From contig JBASRE010000048.1 in assembly GCA_049273695.1 (NCBI GenBank), forward strand, positions 186,001-250,000: DNA of 64,000 bases, given 5' to 3'. Shown here piece by piece: positions 43,700 to 52,036 of this stretch. This DNA comes from UBA11740 sp049273695 (GTDB lineage Bacteria; Acidobacteriota; Blastocatellia; Pyrinomonadales; Pyrinomonadaceae). The notes beneath the pieces are model-generated. The model made no database searches. It was given only the letters and a program-made list of their open reading frames with translations, and was not told the DNA's origin. The number at the start of each line of letters is the position of its first letter. Position 1 is the first letter of the stretch. Both the position numbers and the translations under genes were made by a program.

Positions 43700-44503
43700 T
43701 TGTTTACTTCACTCAAGCGAAAGATCATGGCAGCGAGGAGTGAAGAGCTCAACTCGCCACTAGACGGTAAGCAGCGTGCCGACAGTAACTCAAAATTGGC
43801 ATTGTTTGAGACTTCTCTAGGCAAGTACTATCTACCCACCGATCGTCCAACCGACATTATCATTAAAGAAATGCAGGCGGGCCGAGTGTTTGAACCGGAG
43901 ATTGTTGACATCGCCAGGCAATACATTGCGCGCGGGTCAACGGTGCTCGATGTCGGAGCGAACTTCGGTCAGATGACGCTATTGTTTTCAGAGCTTGTGG
44001 GGAACAAAGGTCACGTTTTTTCGTTTGAGGCCGATGACTTCATCTGCGAGGTACTGAAAAAGAATATCGCCGTCAATAATCGCCAGAACATCACCCCAAT
44101 TTGTAAGGCTGTTTACAACACTTGTGGGGGAACCATGTACTATCCTGTTCCGGACTTTCAACGCTTCGATTCGTATGGTTCATATGGCGTGGATCCCAAC
44201 GCCGAAGCGGGCCGAACAGTTACAACGATAACGATTGATAGTCTGAACATTCAGGATCGTATCAGTTTCATGAAGGTGGACGTGCAAGGAAGCGACCTAT
44301 TTGCGTTACAAGGCTCAGTCGAGACAATCAAAAGGCATCAGATGCCGATCATTTTTGAATACGAAGCCCTTTTTCAGGATGAATTTCACACTTCATTGGA
44401 AGAGTATCTCCAATTCGTGAAGGCCATTAATTACAAAGTGGCGCAGATTATCGGGGTCAATTACTTGATAGTGCCTGAACGAGTGGTTGATCCTTCTTCG
44501 TAG
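43700..44503 (+). CDS. FkbM-family methyltransferase
   Basis: About 267 residues from TTG 43700, chosen because a GGAGG site (43688-43692) lies 7 nt upstream and the codon follows the ATPase stop by one base. ATG 43646 or 43661 would overlap the ATPase gene. FkbM features: YLPTDRPTDIIIKEMQAG, GSTVLDVGANFGQMTLLF (SAM motif I), HVFSFEADDFICEVLKKNI and FMKVDVQGSDLFALQGS (the conserved K-D-V-x-G-x-E-like motif, with Ser-Asp in place of the usual Tyr-Glu). Such enzymes O-methylate sugars. It may add the terminal methyl group read by the Wzt-like C-terminal domain. Confidence 0.85.
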   Translation: MFTSLKRKIMAARSEELNSPLDGKQRADSNSKLALFETSLGKYYLPTDRPTDIIIKEMQAGRVFEPEIVDIARQYIARGSTVLDVGANFGQMTLLFSELVGNKGHVFSFEADDFICEVLKKNIAVNNRQNITPICKAVYNTCGGTMYYPVPDFQRFDSYGSYGVDPNAEAGRTVTTITIDSLNIQDRISFMKVDVQGSDLFALQGSVETIKRHQMPIIFEYEALFQDEFHTSLEEYLQFVKAINYKVAQIIGVNYLIVPERVVDPSS

Positions 44504-44510
44504 CACACAA

Positions 44511-45788
44511 ATGCATTTAATCCATAGAACTACATGCCGCGTGTGCGGTTCCCCGGCGCTGACTCCGGTAATCGATCTTGGCGACCAGCATTTGCAGGGA
44601 TCGTTCGTAAAGCCGGGAAAAGAAATGCCGCCCATGCGCAAGATCCCTACCCGTCTCGTGCGCTGCGATTTGTTAAGAAACGAGACTGGGTGCGGCCTGC
44701 TGCAAATGGAACATACCGTCCCACCCGAAGTGCTTTACTCGGCCTACTGGTATCGTTCCGGCACCAACAACACAATGCGTCAGCACTTGAAGGGTATCGC
44801 CGAGGAAGCAACCGCGCTGTTGGGAAAGCCGGAAGGTCGCGTTCTGGACATCGGTTGTAACGACGGCACGCTGCTCGGCTTTTATGAAAGTCGAGTCGAG
44901 AAGTTCGGTGTCGATCCTTCGGATGTGGCCCAGGAAATTAAGGGCGATATTAAGGTCATCCAGGACATCTTTCCCTCTGAAGAGTTGGTGAAGAGTTTGC
45001 GGGGACCGTGCGACATCATAACTTCCATCGCGATGTTTTATGATCTCGAAAACCCAATTGCGTTCACGCGGGCAATTAAAGATATTCTGGCTCCTGAAGG
45101 CGTCTGGATTTTCGAGATGTCGTACATGCCAACCATGCTCAGGATGACCTCGTACGACACCATTTGCCACGAACATTTGGAGTATTACAGTCTCGCGGTC
45201 ATCGAATACATCCTGAAACAGGCGGGCATGAAGGTTTTTAACGTCTCGCAAAATTCAATAAATGGCGGGAGTCTGCGCTGCTATGCCACACACGGAAATA
45301 ATTTCAAGTACAAGAACGATGAGTGGATCCAGAACGTCAAGGCGACGCGGCAGGAAGAATTCGATCTCGAATTGGACACCGATAAGCCATATAAGAATTT
45401 TCAAGAGCGCATCAATATTCATCGAGAGGAACTTACTTTATTATTAAAAGGGCTGAAGAAAGAAGGAAAGAAAATTCACATCTACGGAGCATCGACTAAA
45501 GGAAACACAATTTTACAATGGTGTGGCATTGACAATCGGATCATTGACTGCGCGGCCGAGCGCAATCCCGATAAGTATGGCGCCTATACGCTGGGTACTG
45601 ATATCCCGATCGTCAGCGAGGCGGAATCACGAGCCATGAATCCCGATTATTACCTCGTCTTGCCGTGGCACTTCAAAGAAGAGTTCATCGAACGCGAAAA
45701 AGAAATGATCAAGAACGGGACCGGCTTGATTTTCCCATTGCCAACCATTGAAGTGGTCAAACAGGAAATTGGTGCATCTGCAGTATAG
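44511..45788 (+). CDS. NDP-hexose C-methyltransferase-like protein (three-part Methyltransf_13/11/14 layout)
   Basis: 425 residues from ATG 44511. The N-terminus has TCRVCGSPALTPVIDLGDQHL with further cysteines (RCDLLRNETGCGLLQ), a zinc module. The SAM domain has RVLDIGCNDGTLLGFY and later HEHLEYYSLAVIEYILKQAGMKV. The C-terminal part IHIYGASTKGNTILQWCGI and YYLVLPWHFKEEF completes the layout of sugar C-methyltransferases of the TylC3/CloU kind, which methylate C3 or C5 of a keto sugar nucleotide. YxxASTKGN is shared with these enzymes. The acceptor here is unknown, but a 4-keto-6-deoxy sugar is plausible given Gmd at 54734 and RmlB. It starts 8 nt after the FkbM gene. Confidence 0.88.
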   Translation: MHLIHRTTCRVCGSPALTPVIDLGDQHLQGSFVKPGKEMPPMRKIPTRLVRCDLLRNETGCGLLQMEHTVPPEVLYSAYWYRSGTNNTMRQHLKGIAEEATALLGKPEGRVLDIGCNDGTLLGFYESRVEKFGVDPSDVAQEIKGDIKVIQDIFPSEELVKSLRGPCDIITSIAMFYDLENPIAFTRAIKDILAPEGVWIFEMSYMPTMLRMTSYDTICHEHLEYYSLAVIEYILKQAGMKVFNVSQNSINGGSLRCYATHGNNFKYKNDEWIQNVKATRQEEFDLELDTDKPYKNFQERINIHREELTLLLKGLKKEGKKIHIYGASTKGNTILQWCGIDNRIIDCAAERNPDKYGAYTLGTDIPIVSEAESRAMNPDYYLVLPWHFKEEFIEREKEMIKNGTGLIFPLPTIEVVKQEIGASAV

Positions 45789-45988
45789 TTGATCTTCACT
45801 ACCTACGGCTTCATCACGTGCTCCGCCGCGAGAGTACACGACGGAATTCACTATCCATTAATTTGAGGCGCTTGAAGATCGAGGAGTACCAGATTCTTGA
45901 GCAACGATGTGAAACGCAACTGGAATAGACTGTCCCCATTGACTACGTTGGCGACGGGCTGGATTATTCAGAACGAGGATTGCTATCA

Positions 45989-47125
45989 ATGAGTTCCACA
46001 AGTTCAGTGGCCAAGTTAAGATCGAGGCTAAGGTTGCGAAGCAGGATAAAGCAATTACCCGAATGGTTTGCGTCGCTGCGTAAAGCTGAAGCTCAAGATC
46101 GAGAGATGTTGATAAGACCGGGACAACAAAAGACGGGCGGCATCCTGATTGTGTCTCATGCCGAAAAACAATGCGGTATTCATGAATATGGTTTGAACAT
46201 TGCAGCGGCTCTCGAGAAATCATCGCGATATTCCTTCGCATATGCCGAATGCTCGAATGAAAAGGAGCTGCGCCGGGCGGTCAAACAAATAAAACCCTCT
46301 GCGATTATTTATAACTATTATCCGGCTACCATGCCGTGGCTGACCAGCCAAATGGTGCGACGCTACAAGGTCGCATCATTGGGAATCATGCATGAGGTGA
46401 CACAAGAAGAAGCTGACAGAGCGACCCGGGAAATGTTTGATTATCATTTGGGACCTGATCCAACGCTGGTCGAGAACAATCCGATCCTTTTTAAGACTCG
46501 CCGTTTGATTCCTACATATCATAGTCGCCCCCCGGTTCCGGACGTGGTGACTATCGGCAGCTTTGGCTTTGGCTTTGGCGGCAAGGGTTTTGAGCACTTA
46601 ATCGAGACCGTTCACCGTGAATTCGACGAAGCTAGAATCGCACTGCATCTGCCCTTCAACGGTGTCGTCAGTTCACAGCTCCAGGAGCGCGCCATGGCCA
46701 GCATTAAGAAAAGCGCAGAGCGCATTTCGAAGCCGGGCATAAAGCTCGTGATTACTCGTGACTTTCTTAGCAAGAGTCAGTTACTCGATTTTTTGGCAAG
46801 TAACACTCTCAACGCCTTTTTCTACGACACGGGTAAACACCTGGGAATTTCCAGCGCCATCGAGCATGCCCTCGCCGTTCGACGGCCGATGGCCATCACG
46901 AAATGTGGAATGTTCCGGCATGTATTCTCGGCATATCCTTCGATCTGTATTGAGGATTCGAGTTTAAGTAGGATCATCGAAAACGGTGTCACCCCGCTGG
47001 AACCTTTTTACGAGGAGTGGAGCGAAGCAAACTTTATTTTGGATTACGAGCGAATTCTCGATGAAGTATTTGAAAGAGAAAGCAAGACTACTTCTGCACG
47101 TAAAGTCAGGCTTGCGTTAACTTAG
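45989..47125 (+). CDS. Unclassified glycosyltransferase-like protein, paralogue of the next gene
   Basis: 378 residues from ATG 45989 (MSSTSSVAKL), a GAGG site 10 nt upstream. The body runs ILIVSHAEKQCGIHEYGLNIAAALEKS, PSAIIYNYYPATMPWLTSQMVRRYKV, LGIMHEVTQEEADRA, PTLVENNPILFKTRR and PDVVTIGSFGFGFGGKGFEHLIE, with FLASNTLNAFFYDTG and HALAVRRPMAITKCGMFRHVFS towards the end. The glycine-rich entry, the mid-protein GSFGF and the donor-site-like tail look like a GT-B glycosyltransferase, but the usual E-x7-E motif is absent. It is clearly homologous along its length to the first 370 residues of the gene at 47145. The 200-bp gap before it shows nothing. Confidence 0.7.
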   Translation: MSSTSSVAKLRSRLRLRSRIKQLPEWFASLRKAEAQDREMLIRPGQQKTGGILIVSHAEKQCGIHEYGLNIAAALEKSSRYSFAYAECSNEKELRRAVKQIKPSAIIYNYYPATMPWLTSQMVRRYKVASLGIMHEVTQEEADRATREMFDYHLGPDPTLVENNPILFKTRRLIPTYHSRPPVPDVVTIGSFGFGFGGKGFEHLIETVHREFDEARIALHLPFNGVVSSQLQERAMASIKKSAERISKPGIKLVITRDFLSKSQLLDFLASNTLNAFFYDTGKHLGISSAIEHALAVRRPMAITKCGMFRHVFSAYPSICIEDSSLSRIIENGVTPLEPFYEEWSEANFILDYERILDEVFERESKTTSARKVRLALT

Positions 47126-47144
47126 ATAAATTTTTCAGCCAAAA

Positions 47145-48965
47145 ATGATATCCACTAAAGCACAGTCGGGAACCCAAAAAACACCTGTCTTGTTCGTCAG
47201 CTATGAGGAGCGACAATGCGGAGTATATCAGTATGGCAAGAATCTACTCGGCGCGCTTCAGAAATCCGATAAATATCGATTTGATTACGCAGGTATCAGA
47301 AACCTTGAAGACATTGATTCGCATGCTAATAATTCAGACTACGCCGCGATTATCTATAACTATCATCCCCTGACGTTGACCTTTATAAAACCCGAATTGC
47401 CACGGCGGTACAAACAGGTCAACATCGCGGTAATGCACGAAATGACGCAGGCAGAGGCTGACCGGATGCCAGACAAGTTTTTCCAGCACTATGTCATGAG
47501 CGATCCGACCCTGATAGAAAACAATCCGGCCGTATTCAAGACGGGAAGGTTGATTCTTCCTTATACCAACGGAAAAGAGCCTCCGGATGTCACCACGATA
47601 GGGACTTTCGGTTTTTCTCTTTCCAGCAAGGGATACCAGCGACTGGTTGACATGGTTCAGAATGAGTTCGATGACGCGATTATTAGAATTCATGTTCCTT
47701 CAAATGGAATCATAGATGCGGACGGGTCCAGCGCCCGTCAGCAAATTCAGGAGTGCCAGCGAAGAATCAGAAAGCCGGGAATCAGGATACAGGCATCGCA
47801 CGAGTTTCTCTCTCACCAAGCTATGTTGGATCTTCTGGCGGGGAACACGATCAACGCTTTTTTATATGATTACCTGGACGTTTCCAGTCTCTCCAGCTCC
47901 CCCGACTATGCGCTGGCAGTTCGGCGTCCAATCGTGATTAGCAAATGCGTGATGTTTAGGCATCTGCAATCGTTGGATCCTCCCATCACCATCGAAGATT
48001 CGAGCCTAAAAGAGTTAGTCAAAAACGGGATTGAGCCTTTTTCGCATCTTTATCAACTGTGGAACGAGAAGAATGTTCTGCGTGAGTACGAGAATATCCT
48101 GGATAAAACTTTGGACCCGAGCACCTCATCTGAATTCCAGGCCCGGCTGAGTAAGAATGATACTGAGATTCACGTGATTTCGGATTTCGACTATAAGAAG
48201 TTAAACCGTCGATATAACAGTAGAAGAAACTTCGTAAAGCGCCGAATACATCAAGCGTTAACGAAGCGTGCGATAAGGGCCGCGCGGGCGACACCGCCGG
48301 CCGACGCCCCACGAGCAAAGGGCGTAAAGAGATTCAATCGAATCCTGGACAATCAAGCACGAGTGCAATATGCACCGGTGATCAGGCAGCTTTACTCGCT
48401 GGCTCCTGAAATAATGGTCTCAAAGATCCCCGCGGCAAACGTTCAGCAGGCATTTGTTTTTGATACGGTAAGAAAATTCGCCGCGTCTTTTCCGTCCCCG
48501 AAGATTCTATGTGTCGGCAGTTACGATGATTCAGCAGCCGCAAGTTTGAAGAAGCTGGGTTATTCGATTGAGGAGATCGATCCCGAGGTGAACGGTCTCG
48601 ATTTGAACACGTTCTTTCATTTGCCCTCAACTATCAAGAGCAGCTACGACATAATCCTGTCAACATCTGTTTTAGAACATGTGCCCGACGATGAATTGTT
48701 TATGGGGCAGATTGCGGAACTACTAGCCCCATCCGGCGTTGGCATACTAACCTGCGATTATAACAATCTACACACACCCCAGGATCCCGTTATCCCGGGA
48801 GACTATCGGTTCTATACTCAGAAGGATTTGATATCCAGGATCCTGCCGTCAATCAAAGGCTGTTCTCTTGTGGATGTGCCGCAGTGGGAATGTCTTAACC
48901 CTGATTTCATGTTTTACGGGTATCGCTATACATTCGCGACGCTTGTCTTTCAAAAAGATAGATGA
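47145..48965 (+). CDS. Glycosyltransferase-like protein with a C-terminal methyltransferase-like domain
   Basis: 606 residues. Residues 1-370 repeat the previous gene's protein closely (VLFVSYEERQCGVYQYGKNLLGAL, AAIIYNYHPLTLTFIKPELPRRYK, PTLIENNPAVFKTGRL, VTTIGTFGFSLSSKGYQRL, LLAGNTINAFLYDYLD). A basic linker follows (about 405-435, RRNFVKRRIHQALTKRAIRAARA). Residues about 470-605 look like a class I SAM methyltransferase: KILCVGSYDDSAAASLKKLGYSIEEIDPEVNG, YDIILSTSVLEHVPDDELFMGQIAELLAPSGVGILTCDY and FYTQKDLISRILPS. The SAM motif I is degenerate (VGSYDDS). Fusion of sugar transfer to methylation in one protein is unusual. The stop is overlapped by the ATG of the relic at 48962. Confidence 0.75.
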   Translation: MISTKAQSGTQKTPVLFVSYEERQCGVYQYGKNLLGALQKSDKYRFDYAGIRNLEDIDSHANNSDYAAIIYNYHPLTLTFIKPELPRRYKQVNIAVMHEMTQAEADRMPDKFFQHYVMSDPTLIENNPAVFKTGRLILPYTNGKEPPDVTTIGTFGFSLSSKGYQRLVDMVQNEFDDAIIRIHVPSNGIIDADGSSARQQIQECQRRIRKPGIRIQASHEFLSHQAMLDLLAGNTINAFLYDYLDVSSLSSSPDYALAVRRPIVISKCVMFRHLQSLDPPITIEDSSLKELVKNGIEPFSHLYQLWNEKNVLREYENILDKTLDPSTSSEFQARLSKNDTEIHVISDFDYKKLNRRYNSRRNFVKRRIHQALTKRAIRAARATPPADAPRAKGVKRFNRILDNQARVQYAPVIRQLYSLAPEIMVSKIPAANVQQAFVFDTVRKFAASFPSPKILCVGSYDDSAAASLKKLGYSIEEIDPEVNGLDLNTFFHLPSTIKSSYDIILSTSVLEHVPDDELFMGQIAELLAPSGVGILTCDYNNLHTPQDPVIPGDYRFYTQKDLISRILPSIKGCSLVDVPQWECLNPDFMFYGYRYTFATLVFQKDR

Positions 48966-49114
48966 ACATCAGAGTTGCGTATGATGTCTCGATTCTAAGC
49001 GAGAGGGGAATGCAGCGGTCGCGACAATTTACCTGGAAGCGCTGTGCCTACGAAACGATGGAAGAGTATCGGGTTGCTATTAGCGAAAGTCGGCGGGAGC
49101 GTTGTGATATCTAA
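48962..49114 (+). pseudogene. Internally deleted GT4 glycosyltransferase relic (50 codons)
   Basis: ATG 48962 overlaps the previous stop (ATGA), as a real operon gene would. The 50-residue product begins MNIRVAYDVSILSERG, which matches the start of the full-length GT4 at 52033 (MTIRLAYDISLLGH). It then passes directly to RQFTWKRCAYETMEEYRVAISE, which matches that protein's C-terminus (EFSWQRCAAETVNVYRTAVSE). Some 400 residues between have gone without breaking the frame. It ends at TAA 49112-49114. Translation may still occur, but no GT domain remains. It is too short to have been noticed as a gene by length. Confidence 0.65.
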
Positions 49115-49153
49115 ATACGGCGCGCCGCGGATTCGCCTCAAGGATTGAGCAGA

Positions 49154-50410
49154 ATGAAAATCGTGATCTGGTGCCCGTACGTTAGTGTCGGCGGAGGTGT
49201 TCGCCTGTTGCAACAGTTGGCGCCCGCCATCGCGCGACATCCCGAAATCGAATTGGCGCGGCTCGCCATTGTAGGGGGAAAAGTAGAGAACGCGAGTGAG
49301 ATGTTTCGAGGACTGGAACTTTTCCAACTTTCTGAGAGGCGTGAACGTGGCGCTAGATCATGGCTTGAACGCGAGGGGCGGATCTTTGGAATTAAAGGCA
49401 CCGGCAGGCTCAAAGCGGCGGCCCGCAATCGGCTGTTCGGCACGGAGGCCCCAAACTCATGGCAGCACGAACAGTTGAGACAGGCCGCGCAAGACTGCGA
49501 CCTCATTTACTGTTTCTGGCCACACCGCGTTGAGTGCCCGCAGGTCGACAAACCTATCGCGTGCACTTACCAAGACTGCACCTTAATCGATTTTCCCGAA
49601 ATGTTGGGCGGCCTGGAAGCCAAAAGGCTTAAAGACATAACCGCGACTTGGTTACAGGGATCGACCGTGATCCTCAGTTCTCAGGCGACGAAGGACAACC
49701 TCACGCGGCTGTTCGGTCGACAGTGCGAATCAGCACCCATTATCCATCACGCGATCTTGCCGGAGGACAATGAGGTTCGGAGCGATCAGCACACTGAGCT
49801 CCTCGAAAAACTGCCACGTGATTACGTTGTTTTTCCTGCGCACCCGTCGTCGAGTAAAAATCACCACACTCTTTTGGTCGCGTGGACGCGCTTCGAACGG
49901 CGCCGAGAAAACCCGTTGGTTCTCTTCGGTCCGCACACTGAGTTACTGAAACGTCAGCCGGACGACAATGAGGTCGCTTACAACTGGGGTATTTTGAGGC
50001 TACTGGGCCAAATAACGCGCGATCAATTAAGGCTAGGCGAGGACTTCTACGTCCTTGGAAATGTTGGCGACAAGGACGTGCTGCCGCTTATTAGAAATGC
50101 AAAAGCTTTGATCATGCCAACGCTGGCTGAGGGTGGCGGCAGCTATCCGGTGGAGGAGGCTTTAGCCGTCGGCACTCCAGTGCTCTGCTCCGACATCCCC
50201 GTGATGCGAGAGCATTTGCGCAGCCGTACCGCGAAGATCGCGTGGTTCGATCCTAACTCGGCTGACTCTATCCATAGTGCACTCGATGCCCTGTTTGATA
50301 ATTACGACACCTACAAGGAGTCAGCCATCCGCGGGGCCAGCGATCCGCGGCCGACGTGGGACGACATCGCCACGCAATATGTTCAGGTTTTCAAGGAGCT
50401 ATTAACGTGA
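49154..50410 (+). CDS. GT4-family glycosyltransferase
   Basis: 418 residues from ATG 49154 (MKIVIWCPYVSVGGGVRLLQQLAPAIARH), a typical GT4 opening. The middle has CDLIYCFWPHRVECPQVDKPIACTYQDCTLIDFPEM and VILSSQATKDNLTRLF. The donor domain carries VVFPAHPSSSKNHHTLLVAW and MPTLAEGGGSYPVEEALAVGTPVLCSDIPVMREHL, with the E-x7-E motif. It is probably one of the sugar-adding enzymes for the chain exported by the ABC transporter. A TTG three codons upstream is also in frame. Its stop overlaps the GNAT gene start by 4 nt (GTGA), so the acetyltransferase and this enzyme are coupled. Confidence 0.87.
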   Translation: MKIVIWCPYVSVGGGVRLLQQLAPAIARHPEIELARLAIVGGKVENASEMFRGLELFQLSERRERGARSWLEREGRIFGIKGTGRLKAAARNRLFGTEAPNSWQHEQLRQAAQDCDLIYCFWPHRVECPQVDKPIACTYQDCTLIDFPEMLGGLEAKRLKDITATWLQGSTVILSSQATKDNLTRLFGRQCESAPIIHHAILPEDNEVRSDQHTELLEKLPRDYVVFPAHPSSSKNHHTLLVAWTRFERRRENPLVLFGPHTELLKRQPDDNEVAYNWGILRLLGQITRDQLRLGEDFYVLGNVGDKDVLPLIRNAKALIMPTLAEGGGSYPVEEALAVGTPVLCSDIPVMREHLRSRTAKIAWFDPNSADSIHSALDALFDNYDTYKESAIRGASDPRPTWDDIATQYVQVFKELLT

Positions 50411-50922
50411 GTGATCATGTGCGGGAAAGGGAATCCAGCGGTAGGTCGCTCAGCTTCCGAGAAATCGGGCCAAAAGACTTTGAAGTTCTGGCGCGCTTTC
50501 TTGAGGAGAACAACGTTTCCTCAATCATCAGGACCTTCAACCCGTTTCCGATGAACTCGGAGACTGCGAAGAGGATCGCATGCCTGCCGCGCCGCGACCG
50601 CTACTACGGGGGCTTTCTAAACGATCGTTTCATCGGCCTCTCAATGCTTCGCGGCTGGGACGAGGGCTATGCGGTACCGAGTTTCGGGATCATGGTCGAT
50701 CACCGCTTCCACGGCATGGGCACTGGAGGGCGCATGCTGGATTACACGATCGATGAGGCCGTCCGGATCGGCTGTCACCGTGTCAGGCTGTCAGTCTTTG
50801 CCAGCAACCGCCGGGCGGTGAGACTGTACCTTTCCAAAGGCTTCGTCGAAGAAAGCCGCGAGTCCGTTCTTCTCTCAAATGAACCGGACGAGAGGATTAT
50901 CATGTTTAAGGAGATTTCTTGA
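50407..50922 (+). CDS. GNAT-family N-acetyltransferase
   Basis: 171 residues from GTG 50407, fixed by an AAGGAG site 8 nt upstream and the GTGA overlap with the preceding stop; longer starts would lie inside the glycosyltransferase gene. GNAT features: VPSFGIMVDHRFHGMGTGGRMLDYTIDEA (acetyl-CoA loop with the V-x-x-x-x-R/H-G-x-G-G pattern), then CHRVRLSVFASNRRAVRLYLSKGFVEE. It would transfer an acyl group from acyl-CoA to an amine. The gene after it, 4 nt away, is a GDP-perosamine synthase-like aminotransferase, so the likely target is the 4-amino group of that sugar. The perosamine N-acetyltransferases known to me are of a different fold, so this would be an alternative solution. Confidence 0.85.
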   Translation: MSDHVRERESSGRSLSFREIGPKDFEVLARFLEENNVSSIIRTFNPFPMNSETAKRIACLPRRDRYYGGFLNDRFIGLSMLRGWDEGYAVPSFGIMVDHRFHGMGTGGRMLDYTIDEAVRIGCHRVRLSVFASNRRAVRLYLSKGFVEESRESVLLSNEPDERIIMFKEIS

Positions 50923-50926
50923 TTAG

Positions 50927-52036
50927 ATGACGTCATTCATTCCCGTCGCAGCGCCGGCATTGGTCGGTAAGGAAAGAGAATATGTGCTGGACTGTTTAGA
51001 GTCCACGTGGATTTCCTCCACCGGCAAATATATCGAACGCTTCGAAACTGCTTTTGCGGAATTTTGTGGGGTCAAACATGCGTTAGCAGTTAGCAATGGA
51101 ACTTTGGCACTGCACCTCGCTTTGTTGGGTTTGGGAGTCGGGCCCGGCGACGAGGTCATCCTCCCGACTCTTACGTATGTCGCCAGTGCCAACGCCGTCG
51201 CCTATTGCGGCGCGCGTCCCGTCCTGGTGGATTCAGAACCGGATACGTGGAACATGAACCCTGATCTGCTCATCGATCACGTGACGCCAAAGACGAAAGG
51301 CATCCTTGTTGTTCATCTCTATGGCCACCCGACGAACATGGATCCCGTTACGACGCTCGCCCGCGAGCGTGGCCTGTTCATCATCGAAGACGCCGCAGAG
51401 GCGCACGGGGCTGAGTATAAGAACCGGCGCGTCGGCTCGATCGGCGATGTCGCCACATTCAGCTTCTATGGGAATAAGATCGTTACTACGGGTGAAGGCG
51501 GGATGGTGGTGACTAATAATGACGAGTTGGCCCGAAAGATGAGGCAGCTCAAAGGCCAAGGGCAGGACCCGGAGCGCCGTTACTGGTTCCCGGTGATGGG
51601 CTATAACTATCGCATGACGAACGTGGCCGCGGCCATCGGCCTCGCCCAAATGGAGAAGATCGACTGGCACATGGCTCGTAGGCGGGAGAACGCCGAGTGG
51701 TATAAAACGTACCTCGCGCAAAACCCGCAATTCACGCTTTCGCCAGAGGCGGCGTGGGCGCGCAACGCCTACTGGATCAATTGCGTAGTTCTCAGCAAAG
51801 ATTTCCCTCTCGACCGCGATGCGGTGATGGAGGAATTGGCCCAGGCCGGTATCGAGAGCCGCCCGTTTTTCTATCCGATGCACGCTCTTCCTATGTATCG
51901 GGCTCCAGCGTCAGGCTTCCCGGTCGCTGAGGGGTTGGCGTCAAGGGGGATCAATTTGCCGTCGTCGGCGACATTAACCGAACAGGATGTGGCCTACATC
52001 TGTGACGCGCTTAACGGGCTTAGCATGAGCGCATGA
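50927..52036 (+). CDS. DegT/DnrJ-type aminotransferase, GDP-perosamine synthase-like
   Basis: 369 residues. FIPVAAPALVGKEREYVLDCLESTWISSTGKYI is the opening of PerA/RfbE-type enzymes, followed by VSNGTLALHLALLGLGVGPGDEVILPTLTYVASANAV, IIEDAAEAHGAEYKNRRVGSIGDVATFSFYGNKIVTTGEGG (PLP lysine in GNK) and GYNYRMTNVAAAIGLAQME. It would convert GDP-4-keto-6-deoxymannose to GDP-perosamine, using glutamate. The required keto sugar is made by Gmd, encoded at 54734-55738, and an acyltransferase is next door. ATG 50927 is the start; AAGGAG lies 13 nt upstream. The 3' end overlaps the next glycosyltransferase by 4 nt (ATGA). Confidence 0.88.
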   Translation: MTSFIPVAAPALVGKEREYVLDCLESTWISSTGKYIERFETAFAEFCGVKHALAVSNGTLALHLALLGLGVGPGDEVILPTLTYVASANAVAYCGARPVLVDSEPDTWNMNPDLLIDHVTPKTKGILVVHLYGHPTNMDPVTTLARERGLFIIEDAAEAHGAEYKNRRVGSIGDVATFSFYGNKIVTTGEGGMVVTNNDELARKMRQLKGQGQDPERRYWFPVMGYNYRMTNVAAAIGLAQMEKIDWHMARRRENAEWYKTYLAQNPQFTLSPEAAWARNAYWINCVVLSKDFPLDRDAVMEELAQAGIESRPFFYPMHALPMYRAPASGFPVAEGLASRGINLPSSATLTEQDVAYICDALNGLSMSA

